Shown piece by piece: positions 39,683 to 49,013 of a stretch of 64,000 nucleotides of DNA. The position numbers and the translations under genes were made by a program. The stretch lies in assembly GCF_023231945.1 (NCBI RefSeq), contig NZ_JAJLJH010000012.1:87176-151175 (forward strand), in the 5' to 3' direction. Position 1 is the stretch's first letter; each line of letters begins with the position of its first letter. Source of the DNA: Scleromatobacter humisilvae (GTDB lineage Bacteria; Pseudomonadota; Gammaproteobacteria; Burkholderiales; Burkholderiaceae_C). Under the pieces are notes generated by a model. It saw only the letters and a list, made by a program, of their open reading frames with translations, did no database searches and was not told the DNA's origin.

Positions 39683-41719
39683 TCAGGCCACAGCCCGGCC
39701 GGCGATGCCGAGGTGACGCAGCATCGCATCGATGCTGGGGGGCCGGCCGCGGAACGCCTTGAAGCTGTCGAGTGCGTCGCGGCTGCCACCGACCTCGAGG
39801 ATCTCGCGGCGATAGCGGCGCCCCGTGTCGAGATCGAGCACGCCGGACTCCTCGAACGCGCTGAACGCATCCGCCGACAATACCTCGGCCCAGGTGTAGC
39901 TGTAGTAGCCGGCCGCGTAACCGCCGCTGAAAATGTGTGAAAAGCTGTGCTGAAACCGGTTGAACGACGGCGGCACGAGCACGGCGATCTCGGTGCGCAC
40001 GGCATCGAGCGTGGCCTGGATGCGACCGGCGGCGCCCGGCTGCGAGTGCAGCAGCATGTCGAACAGCGCGAACTCCACCTGGCGCAGCGTCTGCATGCCG
40101 CTCTGGAAGTTCTTGGCCGCCAGCATCTTGTCGAACAGCGGACGCGCGAGCGGCGCGCCGGTGTCGACGTGCTCGGTGAGCTGCTGCAGCACGTCCCACT
40201 CCCAGCAGAAGTTCTCCATGAACTGGCTCGGCAGCTCGACGGCGTCCCATTCGACGCCCGAGATGCCGGAGACGCCCAGTTCCTCGACCTGCGTGAGCAT
40301 GTGGTGCAGCCCATGGCCGAACTCGTGGAACAGCGTGATGACGTTGTCGTGCGTGAGCAGCGCAGGCCGGCCCTCGAGGGGCGCGGCGAAGTTGCACACG
40401 AGGTGCGCCACCGGGGTCTGCAGCCCCTGGCCATCGGCGCGCTGCCAGCGCTGGCGCGCGTCGTCCATCCAGGCGCCGGGGCGCTTGCCGGCGCGTGCGT
40501 AGAGGTCGAGGAAGAACTCGCCCACCAGCTTGCCGTCGCGCTCGATGCGGTAGAAACCGACGCTCTCGTGCCAGGCGGGCCGCGGCGACGAGACGATCCT
40601 GACTTCGAACAGCGTCTCGACGATGCCGAACAGTCCCTCGAGCACCTTGGGCAGCGTGAAGTACTGGCGCACCTCCTCGTCGCTGAACGCGTAGCGCGTC
40701 TCCTTCAGGCGCTCGCTGGCGAACGGGACGTCCCAGGCCTGGAGGTCGGGCAGGTCGAGCTCGCGGGCCGCGAAATCGCGCAGCTCGGCCAGGTCGGCGG
40801 CCGCGCTGGGCCGGGCGCGGTGGCCCAGGTCGCGCAGGAAGGCGATGACCTCGTCGGGCGATCCCGCCATCTTGGGCACCAGCGACAGCTCGGCGAAGTT
40901 GCGATACCCGAGCAGCTCGGCTTCTTCCTGGCGCAGCTGCAGCATCTCGCGCATCACCGGCGAGTTGTCGCGCTCGGCGGGCCCTGACTCGCTCGCCCGC
41001 GTGACGTAGGCCTTGTAGAGCGTCTCGCGCAGCGCGCGGTTGCGGCCCATCTGCATGACGGGCAGGTAGCTCGGGAAGTGCAGCGTGAGCTTGCAGCCCT
41101 CGCGGCCTTCGGCCTCGGCGGCCGCGCGCGCCACCGCGATCGCGTCCGCGGGCACGCCCGCGAGGTCGGTCTCGGGAACGAACAGCGCGTACCCGTCGGT
41201 CGAGTCGAGCACGTGTTCGGAGAACTGGCGCGAAAGCTCGGCCAGGCGCTCCTGGATCGCCGCGTAGCGAGCCTTCTGCGCGCCGCGAAGGTCGGCGCCG
41301 CCCAGCTTGAAGTCGCGCAGCCAGTTGGCCAGCGCCTTGCGCCGCACCGGGCCCAGCCGCGCGGCGTCGGCGCCCGCGGCGACCGCGCGGTACTTCGCGT
41401 AAAGGCGCTCGTCGGCGCCCTGGCGCGTGAAGAACTCGGTGATGCGCGGCAGGTTCTCGGCGTGCGCGGCGCGCAGCTCGGGCGTGTCGGCGACGCCGGT
41501 GAGGTGCTCGACCGCCCGCCACGCGCGCGACAGGCGCTCCGTGGCGACGGTGAAGATGGCCGACATCGCGTCGAAGTCGGGCGGCACCTCGGGGCCGACC
41601 GCGCGTTCGAGCGCGGCGTCGGCATCGGCCAGCAGCACGTCCATCGCGGGCGTGACGTGCTCGGGCCGGATCTCGTCGAAGGCGGCCAGGCCGGGTTGGG
41701 CGAGCAGGGGATTCTTCAT
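39683..41719 (-). CDS. prlC: Oligopeptidase A (M3 zinc metallopeptidase)
   Basis: A 678-residue M3 peptidase without signal, so cytoplasmic. The zinc motif HEFGH starts at His465, with the downstream ligand Glu in the GISGVEWDAVELPSQ region, and HSFSHIFSGGYAAGYYSY near the C-terminus is a substrate-binding segment typical of the family. It degrades short peptides, including cleaved signal peptides, after the larger proteases. Length matches E. coli PrlC. ATG 41719 was chosen because the translation opens MKNPLLAQPGLAAFDEI, like other members. Confidence 0.93.
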   Translation of the reverse strand: MKNPLLAQPGLAAFDEIRPEHVTPAMDVLLADADAALERAVGPEVPPDFDAMSAIFTVATERLSRAWRAVEHLTGVADTPELRAAHAENLPRITEFFTRQGADERLYAKYRAVAAGADAARLGPVRRKALANWLRDFKLGGADLRGAQKARYAAIQERLAELSRQFSEHVLDSTDGYALFVPETDLAGVPADAIAVARAAAEAEGREGCKLTLHFPSYLPVMQMGRNRALRETLYKAYVTRASESGPAERDNSPVMREMLQLRQEEAELLGYRNFAELSLVPKMAGSPDEVIAFLRDLGHRARPSAAADLAELRDFAARELDLPDLQAWDVPFASERLKETRYAFSDEEVRQYFTLPKVLEGLFGIVETLFEVRIVSSPRPAWHESVGFYRIERDGKLVGEFFLDLYARAGKRPGAWMDDARQRWQRADGQGLQTPVAHLVCNFAAPLEGRPALLTHDNVITLFHEFGHGLHHMLTQVEELGVSGISGVEWDAVELPSQFMENFCWEWDVLQQLTEHVDTGAPLARPLFDKMLAAKNFQSGMQTLRQVEFALFDMLLHSQPGAAGRIQATLDAVRTEIAVLVPPSFNRFQHSFSHIFSGGYAAGYYSYTWAEVLSADAFSAFEESGVLDLDTGRRYRREILEVGGSRDALDSFKAFRGRPPSIDAMLRHLGIAGRAVA

Positions 41720-41912
41720 GTCGGGACTACGAGTCGGACTCGGGGGTGGATTCGATGGGTTCAGCTCGAATGTACCCCTGGCCGCATGAACTCGGCCGCG
41801 TAAAACATCATGCCAAACCGGGCATCTCGCGCGCGGGGCCGCCTTGCCCGGGGCGGCTGTCCGTGAAATCACGAGCGTCTGGCGGCGTGTCGGCGCAGCC
41901 GCGCCGAGGGGC

Positions 41913-42764
41913 TCATCCCGCCACGCGTTCCGCGGACTCGATGGTGTTCATCAGCAGCATCGTGATCGTCATCGGCCCGACGCCACCCGGCACCGGCGTG
42001 ATGAACGAGGCGAGCGGCGCGACCGACGCGAAGTCGACGTCGCCGCACAGCTTGCCCTCGTCGTTGCGGTTGATGCCCACGTCGATGACGATGGCGCCCG
42101 GCTTGACCATGTCGCCGCGCAGCGTGTCGCGGCGCCCGGTGGCCACGACGACGATGTCGGCCTGGCGCGTGTGGGCGCCGATGTCGACGGTCGCGCTGTG
42201 GCAGATCGTGACGGTCGCGTTGGCCTGCAGCAGCAGCAGCGCCATCGGCTTGCCGACGGTGTTGCTGCGGCCGATCACCACCGCGTGCTTGCCCTTGATC
42301 GGCACGCCCGTGCTCTCGATCAGCTTCATGCAGCCGTAGGGCGTGCACGGGCGGAAGCCAGGCAGGCCGGCCATCAGGTCGCCGGCGCTCTGCACCGAGT
42401 AGCCGTCGACGTCCTTGGCGGTGGAGATGCGCTCGATGACCTTCTGCGGATCGATGTGTTTCGGCAGCGGCATCTGCACCAGGATGCCGTGGATCGTCGG
42501 GTCGCTGTTCAGCGCGTCCAGGCGCGCGAGCAGGTCGGCCTCGGACAGCGCGGCGTCGTACTTCTCGAGCACCGAATGCACGCCGGCGTCGGCGCAGGCC
42601 TTGACCTTGTTCTTCACGTAGGTGGCCGAGGCCGGATCGTCGCCGACCAGGATCACGGCGAGCCCCGGCTGGTGGCCGCGGGCGGTGAGGGCGGCGGCGC
42701 GTTGCGCCACTTCTTCGCGGATCTTGCGGGACAGCGCGACGCCGTCGATCAGTTGTGCGGTCAT
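41913..42764 (-). CDS. folD: Bifunctional methylenetetrahydrofolate dehydrogenase/cyclohydrolase
   Basis: A 283-residue FolD. It interconverts 5,10-methylene- and 10-formyl-tetrahydrofolate using NADP. Signatures are [18 protein letters not shown] (with the catalytic Lys), [12 protein letters not shown], and [14 protein letters not shown] for the dinucleotide site, ending with [11 protein letters not shown]. Its ATG lies 98 bp beyond the fixJ-type stop at 42862, and a strong terminator sits in that gap, so folD should have its own promoter after the terminator. Confidence 0.95.
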   Translation of the reverse strand: MTAQLIDGVALSRKIREEVAQRAAALTARGHQPGLAVILVGDDPASATYVKNKVKACADAGVHSVLEKYDAALSEADLLARLDALNSDPTIHGILVQMPLPKHIDPQKVIERISTAKDVDGYSVQSAGDLMAGLPGFRPCTPYGCMKLIESTGVPIKGKHAVVIGRSNTVGKPMALLLLQANATVTICHSATVDIGAHTRQADIVVVATGRRDTLRGDMVKPGAIVIDVGINRNDEGKLCGDVDFASVAPLASFITPVPGGVGPMTITMLLMNTIESAERVAG

Positions 42765-42816
42765 GGGCGATTCCTCTGCGGTAGTTGCTGATGTTGGGAC
42801 GCGGCGCCGAAACGAA

Positions 42817-42846
42817 AAGAGGCCGCTGAAATCTCAGCGGCCTCTT
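42817..42846 (-). terminator. Rho-independent terminator of the response regulator gene
   Basis: A perfect 13-bp stem, AAGAGGCCGCTGA (42817-42829) against TCAGCGGCCTCTT (42834-42846), with a 4-base loop. Read on the minus strand it is followed by TTTTCGTTTC, a T-rich tail. It lies 15 bp past the response regulator stop and separates that unit from folD. Confidence 0.9.
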
Positions 42847-42861
42847 CCTGATTCGACGGGG

Positions 42862-43491
42862 TCAGGCGGTCTTGTTCGAAGGCGCGCCCAACGCGATTTT
42901 CAGAAGATCGGCCACCGTGTTGGCGTTCAGCTTCTCCATGATGTTGGCGCGATGCGCCTCCACCGTCTTGATGCTGATGCCGAGATCGTCGGCGATCTGC
43001 TTGTTGAGGCGGCCGGCGACGATGCGTTCGAGCACCTGCGCCTCGCGCGTGGTCAGCCGCTGCAGCAGCGCGTCGCGGCTGGCCTGTTCCTGGTGCTGCG
43101 AGAAGGCGGAACGCGCTTGGTCGAGCATGCGTTCGACCAGCGACACGAGGTCGTCTTCCTTGAACGGCTTCTCGATGAAGTCCATCGCGCCCTTCTTCAT
43201 CGTCGACACCGCCATCGGCACGTCGCCGTGGCCGGTGACGAAGACGATGGGCAGCGGGCTCTTGCGCTCGATCAGGCGATCCTGCAGCTCGAGGCCGTTC
43301 ATGCCGTCCATGCGGATGTCGCAGATGACGCAGGCGACTTCGCGCGGGTCGAAGCGCGACAGGAAGGACTCGGCGGAGTCGAAGCACTTGACGCGGTAGT
43401 CCTTGCCCTCGAGCAACCACTGCAGCGAATCGCGAACTGCCTCGTCATCGTCGACGACGTAGACAGTACCTTTCTTGGGGATCAGGCTCAT
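42862..43491 (-). CDS. FixJ-family two-component response regulator
   Basis: A 209-residue NarL/FixJ-type regulator. The receiver (1-120) has acidic residues at 14-16, phospho-acceptor Asp58 in ICDIRMDGMNG, TGHGD and the conserved Lys in EKPFKEDD. The C-terminal LuxR-type HTH (about 140-200) shows LTTREAQVLERIVAGRLNKQIADDLGIS and KTVEAHRANIMEKL. It lies 29 bp after the sensor kinase gene and is its evident partner. Position next to aceE suggests control of pyruvate dehydrogenase or respiratory genes; that is inference. Confidence 0.9.
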   Translation of the reverse strand: MSLIPKKGTVYVVDDDEAVRDSLQWLLEGKDYRVKCFDSAESFLSRFDPREVACVICDIRMDGMNGLELQDRLIERKSPLPIVFVTGHGDVPMAVSTMKKGAMDFIEKPFKEDDLVSLVERMLDQARSAFSQHQEQASRDALLQRLTTREAQVLERIVAGRLNKQIADDLGISIKTVEAHRANIMEKLNANTVADLLKIALGAPSNKTA

Positions 43492-43520
43492 TCAGCAAAA
43501 CTCCGTGCTTCGCACTCAGC

Positions 43521-46097
43521 TCATTCGTTGCCGTTCGCGTCGGGTTCGGCGGCCGCTTCGAACGTGCTGAGCGCGTTCGCGGAGTCGACCCGTTGCGTTG
43601 TCTCGACCGGCAGGGTGAACGAGAAACTGCACCCCACCACCGTCGAACCATTGTAGAGGTTCTGGGCACGGATCCGGCCCCGGTGGGACTCGATGATGGA
43701 GCGGCACAACGACAGTCCGATGCCCATTCCTTCCACCTTTGTCGAGAAAAATGCTTCGTAGAGCCGGTTGAGCACGTCGTCCTTGAGGCCCGGGCCCTTG
43801 TCGTTGACGCTGAATTCGATCACGCCCCCCTCGTCGGGCGTGTAGCGCGGCACCACGCGCAGCTCGATGTGGCGGCGCAGCAATGGCAGCTGCGCGCCGT
43901 CGATCGCCTCGGCCGCGTTCTTCAGCAGGTTGAGCAGCACCTGCTCGATCAGGATCGGGTCGACCAGCAGCGGCGGCAGCCGTTGCGCGACGTAGACCTG
44001 GATGCCCACGTTGCGCCGCCGCAGCTCGATGCTGGCGAGTTCCACCGCGTCCTCCACCATCTCGCGCGCCTGCGCGACCTGGCGCTGCGGCTCGCGCCGT
44101 TTCACGAAGTTGCGGATGCGGTGGATGATGTGGCCCGCGCGCTCGGCCTGCTTGGCCGTCTTCTGCAGCGCGGCGATCAGGTCTTCCTGGCCGATGGACT
44201 CGTTGCGCACGCGCGAGACCATGCCGCTGCAGTAGTTGGAGATCGCGGTCAGCGGCTGGTTCAGCTCGTGCGCGACCGACGACGCCATCTCGCCCACGGC
44301 GATCAGGCGGCTCGTGAAGTGCGCGCGGTCGGCCTGCTGCTGCGCGAGCTGCTCGGCGCGCAGGCGGGCGGTGATGTCCGTCGCGATCAGCATCTGCGCG
44401 AGACGCCCGTCCGTCCACTGCAGGTAGCGCGCGCGGACGTCGAACCACTTGTCGAGCGTCTCGACGAACACCTCGCGCGGCGACGTGCCGGCCTCGGTGA
44501 GCTCGTTGGCCGGCAGGCCGCTGTAGCCGTCGACGCCGTCCTCGGTGTCGAGGTCGGGCGGGGGCATGTTGGCGTCGATGCCGCCGGCCAGCACGGCGTG
44601 GATGTGGGCGTCCGAGCCGAACCACAGCCGGTACGAGCGGTTGGCGAACAGCAGCTGGCCCTGCTGCACCGACAGCACCGACACCGCCGCGTCCAGCCCT
44701 TCCAGCACGGTGGTGAAGCGCTCGTGCGAGGCCGACAGCTGGTCGCGCACGCGCTTGGCCTCGGTGATGTTGGTGACCGAGGTCATCCAGCCGGTCTGCA
44801 CGCCCTTGGCGTCGATCAGCGGCGAGACGTACATGCGCGCGTCGAAGATCGAGCCGTCCTTGCGCATGATCTTCACCTCGATGCCGCCGGCCGGGCTGCG
44901 GCCTTGCAGCTCCTGTTGCAGCAGGCGCGCGTTCTCCTCGATGCGGTCGTGCGGCCAGTGCGGGAAGGGCGGCAGCTTGCCGACCAGCTCGTTGTCGGAG
45001 AAGCCCGTCATCGCGCAGAAGGCCGGGTTGACGTAGGTGATGCGGCCCTCCATGTCCATCGCGCGCATGCCCGTGAGCATCGAGTTCTCCATCGCGCGGC
45101 GGAAGTTGGTCTCGTGCACCAGCGCCTGCTGGATCTGCGCGCGCCGGCGCACGTGGCGCCAGGTGCCCAGCAGCATCCACACCGTCAGGCCCGACAGCGC
45201 CAGCACCATCCAGAACAGGGAGTTGGCGATCAGGCCGATCGACGTCCGATAGCCCAGCCCGCGCAGGATCAGCCCGTTGGACGCGGGTGCCAGCGGCGCC
45301 TCGAACGCGATCGACGGCACCGCCGACGGCCGCCCCGGCATCGACGTGATGGTGCTGGCGAGCAGTTCCTCGTGCTCGTCGAGCACCTCGATGGCGCGGC
45401 GCTTGGTCACCTCCTCGGGCACCGCGTGGCGCAGCAGCGCCTCGATCGAGTACTCGGCCACCAGCGTGCCGACGAAGGCCGTATGCGAGATCAGCGGGAT
45501 CTGCACCTGGAACACGGCGGTGCCGTCGACGTCGATGAACGGCTTCGAGAACTGCGGCACGTGCGTGTTGCGCGCCGCCGTGAACGCGGCCTCGGACGCC
45601 GTGTTGGCGCCCTGGTGCGGCAGCGACGGATCCTCCGCGCTGTTGCGCAGGCTGGCCGCGCCGCGGAAGATCGAGCCGAGGAAGGTCGCGCGCGGCGTGC
45701 GGTCGGCGTTGAGCCAGATCACCTGCGTCAGCTCGGGCCGCGCCGGCGCGAAGGCGGCGGTCTGCGTGAAGAAGCTGTCGGTGTCGACGTCGTGCGTGAC
45801 GATGTCGCGCGTCAGGCGCACCATCAGTTCCTGGTCCTCGCTCAGGCGCGAGCGGATCTGCTGCTGCGCGACTTCGGTGTCGCGCCGCACCGCGTCGGTG
45901 GCGCGTTCGATTTCCTCGTTGCGCAAGGTCCAGAACGCGGCCACGATCGCGGCCAGGAACAGCAGCACCGAGACCAGCGGGCCCAGCGTGGCGAAACGAT
46001 CCTGGCGCGAAGGCGACTGGCTGCGCCACCAGCGGCCGAACACGCGCTGCGTCCATGACGGTGACGGGGTCGTGCCGGACTCGGGAACAGATTGCAT
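43521..46097 (-). CDS. FixL-like sensor histidine kinase with large periplasmic domain
   Basis: An 858-residue kinase. TM1 (about 37-57) and TM2 (about 290-315) bracket a 230-residue periplasmic sensor. Two PAS domains (about 330-450 and 455-585) precede a HisKA with His610 in SSVAHELNQPLTAISNY and an HATPase with LLNLLKNAAEAID, NDKGPGL and GMGIGLSLCRSI. The HELNQPL type of kinase pairs with FixJ-family regulators, and one follows directly. No haem-binding PAS signature was recognised, so oxygen sensing should not be assumed. It is divergent from aceE with a 186-bp shared promoter region. Confidence 0.88.
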   Translation of the reverse strand: MQSVPESGTTPSPSWTQRVFGRWWRSQSPSRQDRFATLGPLVSVLLFLAAIVAAFWTLRNEEIERATDAVRRDTEVAQQQIRSRLSEDQELMVRLTRDIVTHDVDTDSFFTQTAAFAPARPELTQVIWLNADRTPRATFLGSIFRGAASLRNSAEDPSLPHQGANTASEAAFTAARNTHVPQFSKPFIDVDGTAVFQVQIPLISHTAFVGTLVAEYSIEALLRHAVPEEVTKRRAIEVLDEHEELLASTITSMPGRPSAVPSIAFEAPLAPASNGLILRGLGYRTSIGLIANSLFWMVLALSGLTVWMLLGTWRHVRRRAQIQQALVHETNFRRAMENSMLTGMRAMDMEGRITYVNPAFCAMTGFSDNELVGKLPPFPHWPHDRIEENARLLQQELQGRSPAGGIEVKIMRKDGSIFDARMYVSPLIDAKGVQTGWMTSVTNITEAKRVRDQLSASHERFTTVLEGLDAAVSVLSVQQGQLLFANRSYRLWFGSDAHIHAVLAGGIDANMPPPDLDTEDGVDGYSGLPANELTEAGTSPREVFVETLDKWFDVRARYLQWTDGRLAQMLIATDITARLRAEQLAQQQADRAHFTSRLIAVGEMASSVAHELNQPLTAISNYCSGMVSRVRNESIGQEDLIAALQKTAKQAERAGHIIHRIRNFVKRREPQRQVAQAREMVEDAVELASIELRRRNVGIQVYVAQRLPPLLVDPILIEQVLLNLLKNAAEAIDGAQLPLLRRHIELRVVPRYTPDEGGVIEFSVNDKGPGLKDDVLNRLYEAFFSTKVEGMGIGLSLCRSIIESHRGRIRAQNLYNGSTVVGCSFSFTLPVETTQRVDSANALSTFEAAAEPDANGNE

Positions 46098-46174
46098 GGG
46101 GGCATTATCGAGTTGCCGACGCTTCCTTTCGCCGCGGGGAAGCGAGATAAGGCCGTGCTGCGGCGCAACGAAAG

Positions 46175-46209
46175 TTCACTATATGAAATGCACTGTCGCC
46201 ATTTGAAAT
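46175..46209. promoter_or_regulatory. Inverted and direct repeats in the kinase-aceE divergent promoter region
   Basis: TTCA-CTATA-TGAA (46175-46187) is a 13-bp palindrome with a 5-base centre, and the hexamer TGAAAT recurs at 46184 and 46204, 20 bp apart (two helical turns). The patch is AT-rich and lies about 75-110 bp before aceE. It is a candidate operator for a regulator of the pdh operon; no factor is assigned. Confidence 0.4.
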
Positions 46210-46283
46210 CACGGAATAGTTGTGCGACACTGCGCCCGTTCCCGGTTTAGACCAGTCGCTCTACAAAGCTCAGGAGACAAGGC

Positions 46284-48989
46284 ATGTCCGCGATTCCCAG
46301 TTCCCTTCCTGGCGCTGCCGCCAACGATGCCGACGCGCAGGAAACCCGCGAATGGACCGACGCCCTGTCGGCGGTCATCGCCGCCGAGGGTCGCGAGCGC
46401 GGCCACTTCCTGATCGAGCAATTGCTGGATCACGCGCGCCAGCAGGGCATCGACCTGCCGTTCTCGGCCAACACGGCGTACGTCAACACGATCGCGCCCG
46501 AGGACGAGGCGCAGTTCCCCGGCAACGTCGACATCGAGGAGCGCCTGCGCGCCTACATGCGCTGGAACGCGATGGCGATGGTCGTCAGGGCGAACCGCCT
46601 GCACCCGGCCGACGGCGGCGATCTCGGCGGCCACCTGTCGTCCTTCGCCTCGCTGGCCACGATGCTGGGCTGCGGCTTCAACCACTTCTGGCACGGCGCC
46701 GACGGCGAGCACGGCGGCGACCTGCTCTACATCCAGGGCCACTCGTCGCCGGGCATCTACGCGCGGGCGTACCTCGAAGGCCGCATCACCGAAGAACAGC
46801 TGGTCAACTTCCGCCAGGAAGTGGACGGCAAGGGCCTGTCGAGCTATCCGCACCCGAAGCTGATGCCCAACTTCTGGCAGTTCCCGACGGTGTCGATGGG
46901 CCTGGGCCCGCTGATGGCGATCTACCAGGCGCGCTTCCTGAAGTACCTGCACGCCCGCGGCATCGCCGACACCAGCAAGCGCAAGGTGTGGGTCTTCTGC
47001 GGCGACGGCGAGATGGACGAGCCCGAATCGCTGGGCGCGATCGGCCTGGCCGCGCGCGAGAAGCTCGACAACCTGATCTTCGTCGTCAACTGCAACCTCC
47101 AGCGCCTCGACGGCCCGGTGCGCGGCAACGGCAAGATCGTGCAGGAGCTCGAGGGCGAGTTCCGCGGCGCTGGGTGGAACGTCATCAAGCTGCTGTGGGG
47201 AAGCTACTGGGATCCGCTGCTCGCCCGCGACAAGGACGGCGCGCTCAAGAAGCTGATGATGGAGACGCTGGACGGCGACTACCAGTCCTACAAGTCCAAC
47301 GACGGCGCGTTCGTGCGCAAGAACTTCTTCGGCAAGGATCCGAAGACGCTCGAGATGGTCGCCAAGATGAGCGACGACGACATCTGGCGCCTGCAGCGCG
47401 GCGGCCACGATCCGCAGAAGGTCTACGCGGCCTACGACAAGGCGGTCAAGACCGTCGGCCAGCCGACGGTGCTGCTGATCAAGACGGTCAAGGGCTACGG
47501 CATGGGCAAGAGCGGCGAGGCCAAGAACACCGCGCACCAGACCAAGAAGCTGACCGACGAGGACATCAAGACGTTCCGCGACCGCTTCGACATCCCCATC
47601 CCCGACGACAAGCTGGCGGACATCCCGTTCTTCAAGCCCGAGGAACACACGCCGGAGATGAAGTACCTGCACGCACGGCGCAAGGCGCTCGACGGCTACC
47701 TGCCGCAGCGTCGTCCCAAGGCCGACGAGCAGCTCACGGTGCCGGACCTGTCCGCGTTCCAGGCCGTGCTCGATCCGACGGCCGAAGGCCGCGAGATCTC
47801 GACGACCCAGGCCTACGTGCGCTTCCTCACGGCGCTGCTGCGCGACAAGCAGCTCGGCCCGCGCGTGGTGCCCATCCTCGTCGACGAGGCGCGCACCTTC
47901 GGCATGGAAGGCCTGTTCCGCCAGATCGGCATCTACAACCCCGCGGGCCAGAACTACACGCCGGTCGACAAGGACCAGGTGATGTACTACCGCGAGGCCA
48001 CCGACGGCCAGATCCTGCAGGAAGGCATCAACGAACCGGGCGGCATGTCCAGCTGGATCGCCGCGGCGACGTCGTACGCGACGAACAACCGCGTGATGAT
48101 CCCGTTCTACGTCTACTACTCGATGTTCGGCTTCCAGCGCATCGGCGACCTCGCGTGGGCCGCGGGCGACATGCAGGCGCGCGGCTTCCTGCTGGGCGGC
48201 ACCTCGGGCCGCACGACGCTCAACGGCGAAGGCCTGCAGCACGAGGACGGCCACAGCCACATCCTGGCCGGCACGATCCCCAACTGCGTCAGCTACGACC
48301 CGACCTTCGCGCACGAAGTCGCGGTGATCATGCAGCACGGCCTCAAGCGCATGGTGGAGCGCCAGGAGAACGTCTACTTCTACATCACGCTGCTCAACGA
48401 GAACTACGCAATGCCGGGCCTGCAGGCCGGCACCGAGGAGCAGATCATCAAGGGCATGTACCTGCTGCAGCCCGCGGCCAAGCAGAAGCTGACGGTCAAC
48501 CTGCTCGGCTCGGGCACCATCCTGCGCGAGTCGATGGCGGCCAAGGAACTGCTGGAGGCGGAATGGGGCGTCGGCGCCAACGTGTGGAGCTGCCCCAGCT
48601 TCAACGAGCTGGCCCGCGACGGCATGGCCGCGGAGCGCCACAACCTGCTGCACCCGACGGACACGCCGGTGCAGTCCTTCGTCGAGAAGCAACTGGCCGC
48701 GCACGACGGCCCGGTGGTCGCGTCGACCGACTACATCAAGAGCTACGCCGAGCAGATCCGCGCCTTCATCCCGCGCGGCCGCTCGTACAAGGTGCTGGGC
48801 ACGGACGGCTACGGCCGCTCGGACTTCCGCAGCAAGCTGCGCGAGCACTTCGAGATCAACCGCCACTACATCGTCGTGGCGTCGCTGAAGGCGCTGGCCG
48901 ACGAGGGCAAGCTGCCGCTGGCCAAGGTGGCCGAGGCGATCAAGAAGTACGGCATCGACGCCGACAAGACCAACCCGCTGTACGCATAA
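46284..48989 (+). CDS. aceE: Pyruvate dehydrogenase E1 component, homodimeric type
   Basis: A 901-residue E1 that decarboxylates pyruvate with thiamine diphosphate and acetylates the lipoyl group of AceF. The TPP-binding stretch begins at residue 240 (GDGEMDEPESLG) and runs to NCNLQRLDGPVRGN. Other family segments are GGDLLYIQGHSSPGIYARAYLEGR, SGRTTLNGEGLQHEDGHSH and GTDGYGRSDFR. Length fits the alpha2 (homodimeric) type. AGGAGACA precedes the ATG. It is the first gene of aceE-aceF-lpdA. Confidence 0.96.
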   Translation: MSAIPSSLPGAAANDADAQETREWTDALSAVIAAEGRERGHFLIEQLLDHARQQGIDLPFSANTAYVNTIAPEDEAQFPGNVDIEERLRAYMRWNAMAMVVRANRLHPADGGDLGGHLSSFASLATMLGCGFNHFWHGADGEHGGDLLYIQGHSSPGIYARAYLEGRITEEQLVNFRQEVDGKGLSSYPHPKLMPNFWQFPTVSMGLGPLMAIYQARFLKYLHARGIADTSKRKVWVFCGDGEMDEPESLGAIGLAAREKLDNLIFVVNCNLQRLDGPVRGNGKIVQELEGEFRGAGWNVIKLLWGSYWDPLLARDKDGALKKLMMETLDGDYQSYKSNDGAFVRKNFFGKDPKTLEMVAKMSDDDIWRLQRGGHDPQKVYAAYDKAVKTVGQPTVLLIKTVKGYGMGKSGEAKNTAHQTKKLTDEDIKTFRDRFDIPIPDDKLADIPFFKPEEHTPEMKYLHARRKALDGYLPQRRPKADEQLTVPDLSAFQAVLDPTAEGREISTTQAYVRFLTALLRDKQLGPRVVPILVDEARTFGMEGLFRQIGIYNPAGQNYTPVDKDQVMYYREATDGQILQEGINEPGGMSSWIAAATSYATNNRVMIPFYVYYSMFGFQRIGDLAWAAGDMQARGFLLGGTSGRTTLNGEGLQHEDGHSHILAGTIPNCVSYDPTFAHEVAVIMQHGLKRMVERQENVYFYITLLNENYAMPGLQAGTEEQIIKGMYLLQPAAKQKLTVNLLGSGTILRESMAAKELLEAEWGVGANVWSCPSFNELARDGMAAERHNLLHPTDTPVQSFVEKQLAAHDGPVVASTDYIKSYAEQIRAFIPRGRSYKVLGTDGYGRSDFRSKLREHFEINRHYIVVASLKALADEGKLPLAKVAEAIKKYGIDADKTNPLYA

Positions 48990-49013
48990 CGACCCCTTCA
49001 CGGAGACAACAAC

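Noticed and set aside
43521..46097. Haem-based oxygen sensor FixL
   Set aside because: The kinase type and partner are FixL/FixJ-like, but no haem-PAS signature was recognised, so oxygen sensing is not claimed.
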